Notes: a model not told the origin generated them from the letters alone. A stretch of DNA of 64,000 nucleotides from JBCBSZ01 sp039185015 (GCA_039185015.1 JBCDAU010000013.1:62001-126000); one strand, 5' to 3'; shown: positions 7,084 through 15,681, numbered from the stretch's first letter. Numbers and translations are program-made.

Positions 7084-10042
7084 GCAGAGCGGTGAGACAG
7101 CCCACCGCGAGGTCGACACCGGACCCCACGTCGCCCGTGGCGCCGGCCGCCACGAGGGCGCCGAACGAACCGGGCCCGAGGGCGTCCCTGGCACCCGAGG
7201 CGAGGCCGAGCGGATCGACTGCTCCCCCCGGTCGCTGCGCTGACGCCGCGCCCAGCAACGTCGCTGCGGACTCGTGATCGCCGAAGGCGACGAGCACGCC
7301 GGCGGTGTAGTCGAAGAGGGACGCCACCAACACCCGGTTCGGTGCGAGTCGTGCCGTCGCGAGACCGGCGACCAACCGGTCGATCGCTGCGGACGCGTCA
7401 CCGGTGGTCAGCAGCACGCGGGCGGCGTAGGCGTGACCGAGCGTCTGGATCAGATGGTCGCCGAGCGCGTCCGCGACGGCGATGCCTCGGCCGATCTGCG
7501 CGAGCCCGGCGTCGAGATCACCCCGGTCGCACTGGACGCGGCCCAGGTTCAACGTCGGCAGCAGCGCTCCGAAGCGGTCGCCTCTCGCCGTGAAGTCGGC
7601 GAGCGCTCGCGCCGACAGCTGCTCGGCCTCGTCGAGTCGGCCGGCACGCCGGGCGAGCAGTCCCTCGACGGCATCGGCCCAGGAGGCGAGCCACTCGTCG
7701 AGGTCGTCCCCCGCTCGGGCGTCGGCCAGGAGGCGCTCGGCCTCGTCGGTGTCGTCGGCGAGAACGTACGAGAACGCCGCCACGACCCCCGCCTTCGCCG
7801 CCCGGCGATCGTCGCCGGCCTCGCGGAGCGCCGTGACGGCCCGGTCGGCGATCCGGTCGAGCCGTTCGTAGTCGCCGGAGAACAGCGCGTGCATCGCTCG
7901 GAGGTCGAGGGCGGCCGCGGCGTTCGGGCCGTCGCCGGCTCCCAGCCGCTCGAGCCACGAGGCGACCGACGGTGGGAGGGCCAGGCGGTACATGTGGATG
8001 CCGACGCCGTCGAGGAGCTCGATGCCGAGGTCGTCGTTGCCCGTGTCGATGCACCACAGCAGGGCGGCGCGCTGATCGGCCCGGTCACCCGGTGCCGACG
8101 GCCCACGACCGGCCTCGGCGGCGAAGTGGTGGGCGTGGGCGGCCGCGAGCGTGTCGGCGAGATCCCGCGCTCTGGCAGCACGACGCGTATGGGCACGGAT
8201 CGTCTCGAGCAGCCGGAACCGGGTGACACCGTCTTCGCTGCGCGGCGACAGCAGCGACCGCCCGACGAGCGCGTCGAGGAGCATCAGCCCGTCGCCGTCG
8301 AAGGAGTCGGCCCACACCGCTGCGGCGACGGCCTCGAAGGCTGCGGGGGTGAACGGCCCGGCGAACACGGACGCCGTGAGCAGCGCGGCGTGCTCGTGCT
8401 CGGTCAGGCGGGAGACGCTCCACTCGATCACGTCGCCGAGCGTGCGCTGGCGCAGGTGCGGGCTGCGGACCGGCCGGGCGACGTCGGGTTGGTCGACGAG
8501 CCGCCGGCCGAGGTCGTCGAGGGTGTACATCCCGGCGAGCGGTGCGACGAGCTCGATGGCGAGCGGGAGCCCGTCGAGTCGGGCACAGATCGTCTCGACC
8601 GCCCGGAGCTGCACCGGGTCGGCGAGGACCGCACCGGTGTCGACCCTCCACCCGGCATCGACCGCCCGGGTGACGAAGAGGGCTGCGCCGTCGGATGGTT
8701 CGCCGCTGCCGGACGCATCGATCCGGACGGTCGGCATCGGCGGGAGGGGCACGACCCGCTCCCCCGGCAGGTGCAACGCCTCGCGACTCGTCACCAACAC
8801 CCGCAGCGAGGACGCCCGCTCCAACAGCGCGACCGCCAGCAGGGCAACGGGCTCGAGCACGTGCTCGCAGTTGTCGAGGACGAGCAGCAGATCGTCGTCC
8901 AAGCCGACGAGCTCCGACGCGAGCTCGTCCGCCGACCGGGCGGTCGAGCCGACCGACCCGGCGACCTGCTCGATGACTCCGCTCGTGTCGCCCTCGGCGA
9001 CCTCGGCCAGCTGGGCGAGCGCGACCCCACCGCTCGGCCCGACCCGTCGGGCGACCTCGCGGGCGAGACGGGTCTTGCCGCAGCCACCTGCGCCGACGAC
9101 GGTCACCACCCGCGAGGCGGCGATGGCCGCGGCCAGATGGTCCAGCTCGGCGGTACGCCCGACGAAGCTGGTCAGCTCGGCGCCGAGCTCGGGAACGGCG
9201 ATCCTGGACGGAGGTGCTGAGCTCGCGGTCGGCGCCGGCCTGGCGAGCGAGACGACCTCGGGGTCGTGACGCAGGATGCGGCCGTCGAGCTCGGCCAGCT
9301 CGGGCAGCGGCACGTCCCCGGACCGCTCACGGAGCAACCGGACGAGGTCGGCGTACACGGCCGAAGCTCGCTCGGGCCGGCCCGAGGACGCGTAGGCCCG
9401 CATCAGCCGGGCCGCCGTGCGCTGGTCGGCCGGGTCGCGAGCCAGGGCCGCCTCGAGATCGGGGATCACGGCGGCGGGATCACCCGATCGCATCGCGAGG
9501 TCGACGGCCTGCTGCTCTGCCCACTCCCGCAGCGAGGTCAGCTCGACGACGAGACTGCGGGCGTCGAGGTCGTCGATCAGCTCGGGGAAGGCGGCCTCAC
9601 CGCGCCAGAGCTCGAGAGCGCAGCGCAGCTCGGTGCGAGCGGCGTCGAGCTCGTCGGTGCGGACCAGCTCACGGGCGGCGGCGACGTGGGCCCGGAAGTC
9701 GAGGAGATCACAGGTCGCGCCGTCGGGCTCGGTCGGGGCGAAGCGGATCCGGTAGCCGCGGCCTCGCTCGTTGGCGATGACCCCGGACCCGTCGCCCAGC
9801 GCCGACCGGACGGCCCGGACGTGGGAGTGCAGGGTCGAGGCGGCCGCGGACGGTGGCTGATCGCCCCAGAGCCGGTCGACGAGCTGCTCCACACTGACGA
9901 AGTCGCCCTGGGCGGCGAGGAGCACGGAGAGCAGGTGCTCGGGGTGTCCGGGCCGGATGCGCGCGGGGTTGCCGTCGACGGTGACCTGCAGGGATCCGAG
10001 CACCGAGAAGCGCACGGCGCCCGGGTCGGTGGCATCTCCCAT
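7079..10042 (-). CDS. SARP-type transcriptional regulator with NTPase and TPR-like domains (AfsR-like)
   Basis: A 987-aa regulator. Residues ~10-105 form an OmpR-like winged helix (RFSVLGSLQV, HLLSVLLAAQGDFVS, STLHSHVRAVRSALG). Residues ~110-255 form the bacterial transcriptional activation domain that defines SARP/AfsR proteins. An NB-ARC/STAND-like NTPase follows with Walker A GAGGCGKT near residue 316 and Walker B LLLVLDNCEHV. The C-terminal half is helical and Ala-rich, consistent with tetratricopeptide repeats. The ATG at 10042 is chosen because the winged helix starts there; the frame stays open far upstream only by chance over other genes. It is divergent from the ECF sigma gene with SARP-like direct repeats in between. 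The target regulon is unknown. Confidence 0.88.
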   Translation of the reverse strand: MGDATDPGAVRFSVLGSLQVTVDGNPARIRPGHPEHLLSVLLAAQGDFVSVEQLVDRLWGDQPPSAAASTLHSHVRAVRSALGDGSGVIANERGRGYRIRFAPTEPDGATCDLLDFRAHVAAARELVRTDELDAARTELRCALELWRGEAAFPELIDDLDARSLVVELTSLREWAEQQAVDLAMRSGDPAAVIPDLEAALARDPADQRTAARLMRAYASSGRPERASAVYADLVRLLRERSGDVPLPELAELDGRILRHDPEVVSLARPAPTASSAPPSRIAVPELGAELTSFVGRTAELDHLAAAIAASRVVTVVGAGGCGKTRLAREVARRVGPSGGVALAQLAEVAEGDTSGVIEQVAGSVGSTARSADELASELVGLDDDLLLVLDNCEHVLEPVALLAVALLERASSLRVLVTSREALHLPGERVVPLPPMPTVRIDASGSGEPSDGAALFVTRAVDAGWRVDTGAVLADPVQLRAVETICARLDGLPLAIELVAPLAGMYTLDDLGRRLVDQPDVARPVRSPHLRQRTLGDVIEWSVSRLTEHEHAALLTASVFAGPFTPAAFEAVAAAVWADSFDGDGLMLLDALVGRSLLSPRSEDGVTRFRLLETIRAHTRRAARARDLADTLAAAHAHHFAAEAGRGPSAPGDRADQRAALLWCIDTGNDDLGIELLDGVGIHMYRLALPPSVASWLERLGAGDGPNAAAALDLRAMHALFSGDYERLDRIADRAVTALREAGDDRRAAKAGVVAAFSYVLADDTDEAERLLADARAGDDLDEWLASWADAVEGLLARRAGRLDEAEQLSARALADFTARGDRFGALLPTLNLGRVQCDRGDLDAGLAQIGRGIAVADALGDHLIQTLGHAYAARVLLTTGDASAAIDRLVAGLATARLAPNRVLVASLFDYTAGVLVAFGDHESAATLLGAASAQRPGGAVDPLGLASGARDALGPGSFGALVAAGATGDVGSGVDLAVGCLTALR

Positions 10043-10120
10043 CCGAGGTGCGCTCCCTGGCCGTGTGGAAGGACGCGACGTTAGCTCCCGGCCCCTCACT
10101 GGGGGCTCCTCCTCCTCGGC

Positions 10121-10142
10121 TGCAGCTTCGTTGCAGGTTCGT
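10121..10142 (+). promoter_or_regulatory. SARP-type 11-base direct repeat between divergent regulators
   Basis: TGCAGCTTCGT is followed directly by TGCAGGTTCGT. SARP proteins are known to bind heptamer direct repeats with an 11-base period, and this pair sits between the SARP gene and the sigma factor it may control, about 50 bases before the sigma start. Confidence 0.45.
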
Positions 10143-10192
10143 GCGAGGCGGCCGCGGCCAGATGTGTCCCATCGAGACCAGGGGTGGATCCG

Positions 10193-10792
10193 ATGGACAC
10201 GACGACAGCGATGCCGAGGGGACAGCGAGACGGCGACCCGACCGCCGACGCGCTGGCTGCCGCGGTCGCCGAGATCAGAGCGGGGCGCAACGAGGCCTGG
10301 GCCGAGCTGTGGCGCCTGCTCGAGCCGACGGTGTCGAGCGTGGCCCGGGGCGGGTTCCGCCTCGGTCGCGACGACGCCGCCGACATCGGCCAGGAGGTGT
10401 GGCTGCGTCTGCAGATGCACCTCGATCGCATCGACGAGCCCCGAGCCGTTCGTGGCTGGGTGCGCACCACCGCGCACCGTGAGTGCCTGCGGCTGATCCG
10501 CCGTCAGGGCCGCGAGACGGCGGTCGACGACAGCCGCCTCGCCGACGAGATCGACCTGACCGACGGCCCGGAGCAGGCTGCCGAGCGGGCCGAGGTCTGC
10601 CAGCTGGTCCGGGAGGCCGTCGATCGCCTCTCCTCGCGGCGTCGCGAGCTCGTGCGGATGCTGTTCGCCGAGGGTCGCGACTACGCCGAGATCGCGGCGG
10701 CCCTGTCGATGCCGATCGGCTCGATCGGTCCGACCCGCTGCCGGCTGATCGACGGCCTCCGAACCGAGCCGTCCCTCGCACGGCTCGGTTGA
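10193..10792 (+). CDS. ECF-type RNA polymerase sigma factor
   Basis: A 199-aa sigma-70 family protein with region 2 (EAWAELWRLLEPTVSSVA, DIGQEVWLRLQMHLDRI, RAVRGWVRTTAHRECLRLIR) and region 4 (AVDRLSSRRRELVRMLF, DYAEIAAALSMPIGSIGPTR). The ATG at 10193 has AGGGG at good spacing; a GTG three codons upstream is less well placed. No anti-sigma factor with a membrane segment follows. Instead the next genes are an intracellular trypsin-like protease and a small related protein, which may be its regulon or control module. Divergent from the SARP gene. Confidence 0.9.
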   Translation: MDTTTAMPRGQRDGDPTADALAAAVAEIRAGRNEAWAELWRLLEPTVSSVARGGFRLGRDDAADIGQEVWLRLQMHLDRIDEPRAVRGWVRTTAHRECLRLIRRQGRETAVDDSRLADEIDLTDGPEQAAERAEVCQLVREAVDRLSSRRRELVRMLFAEGRDYAEIAAALSMPIGSIGPTRCRLIDGLRTEPSLARLG

Positions 10793-10906
10793 GCTCAGTA
10801 GCAACGGACAGCACGAGGACAGCGCCCCGGCGCATGATGGAGATCTCACCGCCCGCCGGCGACCGTCTCGCCCACCACGACGACCCGTCGAACGAGGAGT
10901 GCAGCC

Positions 10907-12151
10907 ATGCCCGGTCCGAAACGCCCCAAGAAGGCCGACGTCGATGCGGCGTCGGCAGCGCTCGATCAGGTCCGCCACGGGTGGATGCGCCGCCCGGGCG
11001 TGACCGCCGTCGACGTCGGGTTCAAGATCTCCGACGGTCAGCTCACCGATGAGGTGGCGCTGCGTGTGCACGTCGAGCGGAAGCGACCGGTGAGCGCCCT
11101 CGCCGCCGAGGACGTCTTCAACGACGGCGACGGGCCCAACGCCGAGGTGGACGGGTTCCCGGTCGACGTGATCGAAGCGGACTACGCACCCTCTGGCACG
11201 TCCGGCATGCTCGACCTCGCCGACCCGGAGGCCATCGAGTCGGTCAACCGCAAGAGCGTCGTCACCCCGCTGCTCGGTGGGATCAGCTGCGCCAACGAGC
11301 GGGTCACGGCCGGCACGCTCGGCTCGATCGTGTTCGACACCGACACCGGCGACCCGATGATCCTGTCCAACTGGCACGTGCTCGCCGGGGACACCGCAGC
11401 CGCCGTCGGTGAGTCGATCATCCAACCGGGCCGCCTCGACGGCGGAACCGCAGCGAACCGTGTCGCGACATTGACCCGGATGGAGCTCGACAGCCGCATG
11501 GACGCCGCGGTCGCCACGCTCGACGGCTCCCGCGCCCACACCCGCGACATCCTCGGCCTCGATCCCATCTCCGGGATGTCACCGGCCACGCTCGGCACGA
11601 CGGTCACCAAGTCGGGTCGCACGACCGGCGTCACCACCGGGGTGATCGACGGGGTCTCGATGAGCGTCGCCATCAACTACCGGAGCGCAGGCCGGGTCAA
11701 CTTCACGAACCAGATCCGGATCGTCCCGCTCCCGCCATGGCCGGCGCAGGACATCGAGATCAGTCGCGGCGGCGACAGTGGCAGCGTCTGGATGACCGAG
11801 GGACGCAACGCCGTCGGCCTCCACTTCGCCGGCGAGACCAATCCCGCGCCGACGGCCGAGAACGCAATCTGCAGCCCGATCGAGCCGATCGCCCAGGAGT
11901 TGCGGTTCTCCTTCTCACCCGTGATCCAGCCGCCGCAGCCACCGGCACCGCCCGAGGTCGACATCTGGCGCCGACTGATCTGCCTGCTGTTCCCGTCGCT
12001 GTGCAGCGGTTCGGCGCCGAGCGATCGGGAGGCCGCGGTGGCCGGCGCGATCGCCCAGGCGCTGACGGGCCCGACCGCCGCCTCCCCGCAGGCGGCACCG
12101 GCCCGCACGGATGCCGAGATGCTCGAGGCGATCCGCCAGCTCCTTCGATGA
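10907..12151 (+). CDS. Intracellular trypsin-like serine protease with N-terminal accessory domain
   Basis: A 414-aa protein without signal peptide or membrane segment. Residues ~12-92 form an N-terminal domain (GVTAVDVGFKISDGQLTDEV, LRVHVERKRPVSAL, VDGFPVDVIEADY) found before many bacterial chymotrypsin-fold peptidases. Residues ~125-335 form the protease, with His157 (SNWHVLAGD), Asp199 (SRMDAAVATLD) and Ser291 (RGGDSGSVW), so the triad looks complete. A Pro-rich linker and short tail follow. GAGGAG precedes the ATG at 10907. It lies 114 bases after the ECF sigma gene and is followed by a small protein resembling its own N-terminal domain. Substrate unknown. Confidence 0.88.
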   Translation: MPGPKRPKKADVDAASAALDQVRHGWMRRPGVTAVDVGFKISDGQLTDEVALRVHVERKRPVSALAAEDVFNDGDGPNAEVDGFPVDVIEADYAPSGTSGMLDLADPEAIESVNRKSVVTPLLGGISCANERVTAGTLGSIVFDTDTGDPMILSNWHVLAGDTAAAVGESIIQPGRLDGGTAANRVATLTRMELDSRMDAAVATLDGSRAHTRDILGLDPISGMSPATLGTTVTKSGRTTGVTTGVIDGVSMSVAINYRSAGRVNFTNQIRIVPLPPWPAQDIEISRGGDSGSVWMTEGRNAVGLHFAGETNPAPTAENAICSPIEPIAQELRFSFSPVIQPPQPPAPPEVDIWRRLICLLFPSLCSGSAPSDREAAVAGAIAQALTGPTAASPQAAPARTDAEMLEAIRQLLR

Positions 12152-12161
12152 GCCGTCGGTC

Positions 12162-12425
12162 GTGACCATCGATCCCGAGCAGGTCGAACACGCTCAGGCG
12201 GCGCTCGACGACGTCAGGGACGAGTGGCTCGCACGCCACGGTGTGATCGCCGTCGAGGTCGCGCGCCTCTGGCGTGACGGCCAGCCCGTCGACGAGGTGT
12301 GCATGCGGGTCACCGTGGAGCGGTTGCTGCCTCCGGAGTCGGTGCGCACCGGTGAGCTGTTCCCCCGGCACCACGAGGCGGTACGAGTCCAGGTGGTGGA
12401 GGGCCACCCACCATCCCCACAGTGA
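12162..12425 (+). CDS. Small protein matching the N-terminal domain of the upstream protease
   Basis: An 87-aa protein, MTIDPEQVEHAQAALDDV onward, aligning over most of its length with residues ~10-92 of the preceding protease. Shared are the AALD.VR..W..R.GV.AV.V pattern, then DGQ..DEV..RV.VER and a final V.V.E strand. It lacks the catalytic part altogether. The start is taken as the GTG at 12162, 10 bases after the protease stop; an ATG at 12111 would overlap the protease gene. It could act as a decoy, inhibitor or partner of the protease, or be a leftover of a duplicated protease gene. Function not recognised. Confidence 0.65.
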   Translation: MTIDPEQVEHAQAALDDVRDEWLARHGVIAVEVARLWRDGQPVDEVCMRVTVERLLPPESVRTGELFPRHHEAVRVQVVEGHPPSPQ

Positions 12426-12458
12426 GCGCGCACCCGCGCCGATTTGTGCTGAGCGCCC

Positions 12459-12487
12459 TTGTTGCAGACTCCCTCGGTCTCTACGTT
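12459..12487 (+). promoter_or_regulatory. Candidate promoter of the 624-aa repeat protein
   Basis: TTGTTG (12459-12464), a 17-base spacer and TACGTT (12482-12487) form a good housekeeping-type promoter. Transcription would begin near 12494, leaving a ~50-base leader that contains the hairpin at 12502-12520. Confidence 0.5.
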
Positions 12488-12501
12488 CCGTGATCTCCCG
12501 C

Positions 12502-12520
12502 ACCGGTGGGTTCCACCGGT
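12502..12520 (+). other. Perfect inverted repeat in the leader of the repeat-protein gene
   Basis: ACCGGTGG-GTT-CCACCGGT is a perfect 8-bp stem with a 3-base loop. It is placed between the candidate promoter and the ribosome-binding site (GGGAG) of the gene starting at 12547. It could be an operator or an RNA stem affecting translation or stability; nothing ties it to a known family. Confidence 0.6.
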
Positions 12521-12546
12521 CGGGCGGGCGAGGACGGGAGACACGA

Positions 12547-14421
12547 ATGCGACGGTTCCGAGTGCTCGGCACGCTGGCGGTGGCGGCGATGGCTGCGACC
12601 GCCGTGATCGCGGTCCCGGCCGCTGACGAGGCCGCGGCGTTCACCGGTGTCGTGTTCATCCCCGAGGCCGAGATCGGCTCGCAGATCGACGCCGACTTCA
12701 CCGAGACCACCCCCGGCACCTGGGTCGGCGCGGTCGACTCGTCGACGGCGTCGGGCCGCCAGGTCTCGCAGGTCACGGTCAACGCCGACGGCTCCTATGA
12801 CGTCGACGTGCTCGGCGCGGTGTCGGCGCTCGACGACGCCGTGCAGGTCCACACCGACGGCTCGGTCGCCTACGTCGATGACGACGGTGACCGCCACCTC
12901 TTCTCCGCGTTCGACGCCAACGGCAACCGCTTCTTCGGTCCGACCGCGTTCGGCTTCGACTCGAACTTCAACAACAACGTCAGCATCGGGTTCCTCACCG
13001 ACGGGCGCCTCTTCGTCGTCACCGTCGAGGACCAGACGAAGACGACCGAGCTCACGGTCCGGATCATCGACCGCGCCGGCAACCAGGTCACCTCCTGGAC
13101 CACCGAGGAGGGCTTCGGCCCGTTCGTGCGGGCCCGCACCGCTCCCGACGGGCTGATCTTGTCGAAGACCGGCCGCTCCTACCTCTACTCCCCGACCGGG
13201 ACGCTGATCCAGACGCTGCCCGGCATCGGCTTCAACACCCTCCGCTCGGGCTCAGCACCGGGTGGCGGACTGTCGAACATCACCGATGCGAGCTTCATCG
13301 CCTACGACTCGGCGGGCACCCAGGTCGGGAGCTCGGCGCGGGTCTCCGGCTACATCCACACCGACGTGTCACCGACGGGCGGCTTCGCCGAGGCGACCGA
13401 TCCGAGCAGCGGCATCGTGCGGCTCAACTTCTACGACGCCGCCACCGACTCCGTCGGCTCGGACACCATCGATCTGGGCGACGTCTTCTACTTCAACGAG
13501 GGCGTGTCGCTGACCCGTCCGGGCCGTGGCGTGTTCACCGCCTCCCGCAACGCCGTCGACGCCGCCGAGCGGGGCATGGTGATCGCCGAGGTCGAGGCCT
13601 TCGTGCCGCCCTCGCCCCCGACCACGACCGGCTACTGGATGCTCGCCGCCGACGGCACCGTCTACGCCTTCGGTGGCGTCGGCACCGTGATCGCCACCGG
13701 CACCAGGGCGCCGGTCACGACGCTGGCCACGAAGATCCTCGAGCACCCGGCCGGCATCGGCGCCTGGGTCCTGGAGGAGAACGGCACCGTCCACGCCCTC
13801 GGCGGAGCGGTCGACCTCGGTGACATCCAAGGGGTCCTGGCCGACGGCGAGCGGGCCACCACCATGGCCGCCACCCCGACCGGACAGGGGTACTGGATCT
13901 TCACCAGCATCGGACGAGCCCGTGCCTTCGGCGATGCCGTCGACCACGGCGACCTCGTCGCACTCGGCGTGAACCCCGTGGGCGGCATCATCGACTCCAC
14001 CGCCCTCCCCGACGGCAGCGGCTACTACATGGCCGGCGCCGACGGCGGCATCTTCGCCTTCGGCGCCGCCGAGTTCCACGGCTCGATCCCCGGGGTGCTC
14101 GCCCCCGGCGTCACCCTCAACGAACCCGTCGTCGGCATGGTCACCGACCCCGACAACGTCGGCTACTGGATGGTCGCCACCGACGGCGGCGCCTTCGCCT
14201 TCGAAGCCGACTTCGTCGGCTCCCTGCCCGGGCTCCTCGCCCCCGGCCAGCGCCTCAACGCACCGGTCAATGGCATGGTCCCCTACGGCAACGGCTACCT
14301 CATGGTCGCCAGCGACGGCGGTGTCTTCAACTTCGCCACCGACCTCGAGTTCCTCGGCTCCCTCGGCGGCCAGGACATCCCCTCGCCGATCGTCGGCATC
14401 GCCGCCTTCGCCGTCGGGTAG
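12547..14421 (+). CDS. Secreted protein with C-terminal GYWM-DGG propeller-like repeats
   Basis: A 624-aa exported protein. Residues 1-32 are a Sec signal (MRRFRVLGTLAVAAMAA, AxA-type end). Residues ~33-350 are beta-rich with propeller-like strands (DGSVAYVDDDGDRHLFSAFD, GFLTDGRLFVVTVED). From residue ~360 to the end come six repeats of about 40 residues, e.g. GYWMLAADGTVYAFGG, GYYMAGADGGIFAFGAAEFH and GYWMVATDGGAFAFEADFVG, the last reading NGYLMVASDGGVFNF. The same C-terminal module ends the 1751-aa protein at 22424. The ATG at 12547 follows GGGAG and starts the signal peptide. Likely cell-surface or secreted; no enzymatic motif seen. Confidence 0.8.
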   Translation: MRRFRVLGTLAVAAMAATAVIAVPAADEAAAFTGVVFIPEAEIGSQIDADFTETTPGTWVGAVDSSTASGRQVSQVTVNADGSYDVDVLGAVSALDDAVQVHTDGSVAYVDDDGDRHLFSAFDANGNRFFGPTAFGFDSNFNNNVSIGFLTDGRLFVVTVEDQTKTTELTVRIIDRAGNQVTSWTTEEGFGPFVRARTAPDGLILSKTGRSYLYSPTGTLIQTLPGIGFNTLRSGSAPGGGLSNITDASFIAYDSAGTQVGSSARVSGYIHTDVSPTGGFAEATDPSSGIVRLNFYDAATDSVGSDTIDLGDVFYFNEGVSLTRPGRGVFTASRNAVDAAERGMVIAEVEAFVPPSPPTTTGYWMLAADGTVYAFGGVGTVIATGTRAPVTTLATKILEHPAGIGAWVLEENGTVHALGGAVDLGDIQGVLADGERATTMAATPTGQGYWIFTSIGRARAFGDAVDHGDLVALGVNPVGGIIDSTALPDGSGYYMAGADGGIFAFGAAEFHGSIPGVLAPGVTLNEPVVGMVTDPDNVGYWMVATDGGAFAFEADFVGSLPGLLAPGQRLNAPVNGMVPYGNGYLMVASDGGVFNFATDLEFLGSLGGQDIPSPIVGIAAFAVG

Positions 14422-14448
14422 TCCGAGGCCCTTCGGTCGCCGCTGCGC

Positions 14449-15012
14449 CTACCGCCGAGGGGTCGGATCGACGATCGCCACCCGTTCGCCGGGGCCGGTC
14501 ACCCCCATCCGCCGGAGGAAGTCGCGGGTGCCGCCCGGGCCATCGCCCTCCTCGCCGTTCCAGACCACGATCGCCCGGGGCCCGGCCTCGCCGGAGGCGT
14601 CGCGGGCGAGCTCGATCATCCGGCGGTTCGCCGCGTCGTGCATGCCGACGCCCGGGTCCGACGATGCCGGGTCGAGCACGTGCACCTCGCTGGCCCGTCG
14701 CCGCGCGGCGTCGAAGCGGTCTCGCCACGACGGGTCGCTCCCGTCGACCGAACGACGGACGAAGCTGTCGACGTCCTCGGCGAGCACGAGCACCACCCCG
14801 CCGCCGCGCTCGAGGGCCCCCTCGGCGCAGATCAGATCGGCACCGCGGGCGCCTCCCGTGATCAGCGTCGTGCCCTCGCCCACGCCCCACGAGTCGAGGA
14901 TCCGGGCGATGTCGAGCTCGACCCGACCCACCTCGGACTCGGGGAACCGCGGCTGGGGTCGGTCCGGAGCGTCGGTCAGGTGGCCACTCGCCACGATCAC
15001 GGTCGGGGTCAT
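14449..15012 (-). CDS. SLOG-like (DprA/LOG Rossmann) predicted nucleotide-binding protein
   Basis: A 187-aa cytoplasmic protein. It starts with a beta strand and GHLTD (SGHLTDAPDRPQPRFPES) and has the glycine motif ITGGARGADLICAEGALERG at residues 51-70, followed by a strand (VVLVLAEDVDSF) and WRDRFDAARRRA. This is the pattern of the SLOG superfamily, whose members bind nucleotides or related ligands and recur in conflict systems. Its ATG overlaps the vapC stop by 4 bases (ATGA), so it is the third gene of a vapB-vapC-slog operon. The family assignment rests on motif reading only; I am confident of the Rossmann glycine loop, less of the exact subfamily. Confidence 0.65.
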   Translation of the reverse strand: MTPTVIVASGHLTDAPDRPQPRFPESEVGRVELDIARILDSWGVGEGTTLITGGARGADLICAEGALERGGGVVLVLAEDVDSFVRRSVDGSDPSWRDRFDAARRRASEVHVLDPASSDPGVGMHDAANRRMIELARDASGEAGPRAIVVWNGEEGDGPGGTRDFLRRMGVTGPGERVAIVDPTPRR

Positions 15013-15380
15013 GCCGGTCGCGCCCCGGAGTAGGCCTCGAAGCGGGCACCGAGCCGCGCGAAGTCGTCGGCGTCCGCCGTGAGGACGAAGGTGCCGAGCC
15101 GCTCGGCGGTCACGACGAGGTGGGCGTCGACGACGTCAGCGGTGCCGCTGTCGGCGAGTCGGCGGCCGACGGACACCGACTCGTCGAGCGGGTGCACCTC
15201 GAAGTAGCGCAGCGCTCGGGCGAGGTTCGCCTGCCGCGCGGGGTCGCGCCAGACCTGGCAGAGCACCGGGTGGGTGGTGTGGAGCTCCTCGTCCCGCTCG
15301 GCTGCGCGCTTGACGAGGGCCCAGAGGCGGGAGTTGACCCGTCCGCCGTCCACGATGAGTGGGCCAGCGTCGATGATCAC
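15009..15380 (-). CDS. vapC: VapC-type PIN-domain ribonuclease toxin
   Basis: A 123-aa PIN-domain protein, the likely RNA-cleaving toxin of the pair with the upstream antitoxin. Acidic residues expected of the Mg2+ site are Asp4 (IIDAGPL), the Asp pair in GTADVVDAHLVV and Asp in TADADDFARLG. At residue 42, where many VapCs have Glu, this protein has Gln (VLCQVWRD), a variant I recall in an actinobacterial PIN subgroup. The GTG at 15380 overlaps the antitoxin stop (GTGA), giving translational coupling. A remnant of a second copy's C-terminus is at 27688-27741. Confidence 0.85.
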   Translation of the reverse strand: MIIDAGPLIVDGGRVNSRLWALVKRAAERDEELHTTHPVLCQVWRDPARQANLARALRYFEVHPLDESVSVGRRLADSGTADVVDAHLVVTAERLGTFVLTADADDFARLGARFEAYSGARPA

Positions 15381-15622
15381 CGATCGACGCCCTGGCGATC
15401 GAGCACGGCGTCGGCCCAGTCGAGGTGCTGCCGGTCGATCGGGCCGTCCTCTGCCTCCCACGACTGGAGCAGGTCCAGCAGCGCCTGGCTCCGCCGCCGG
15501 CGCTTCACCTCCGCGAGCAACGACCGCTTGATGGCCAGCTTCTTCGTGCCGTCGACGGCGACGAGCTCGGCCAGCGCCGCTTCCATCTCGTCGTCGAAGT
15601 TGATCGTCGTCTTCGCGGCCAT
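15377..15622 (-). CDS. vapB: VapB-type antitoxin
   Basis: An 81-aa protein: an N-terminal DNA-binding stretch resembling a ribbon-helix-helix (KTTINFDDEMEAALAELVAV, then KKLAIKRSLLAEVKRRRRS) followed by an acidic C-terminal tail (SWEAEDGPIDRQHLDWADAVL) suited to bind and block the PIN toxin. It precedes vapC with a 4-base overlap. The upstream AT-rich region has a TATAAG box just before the start, plus a palindrome that may be the autoregulatory operator. Confidence 0.8.
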   Translation of the reverse strand: MAAKTTINFDDEMEAALAELVAVDGTKKLAIKRSLLAEVKRRRRSQALLDLLQSWEAEDGPIDRQHLDWADAVLDRQGVDR

Positions 15623-15681
15623 ACCTGCACGGTAATCGACCCGTACTTATATGGCCACCCGTTCTTCGACCCTCGAGAGGA

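Noticed and set aside
7079..11539. A single 1486-aa reading frame on the minus strand
   Set aside because: Only the part from 10042 carries SARP features; the upstream extension crosses the sigma and protease genes and is low-complexity shadow sequence.
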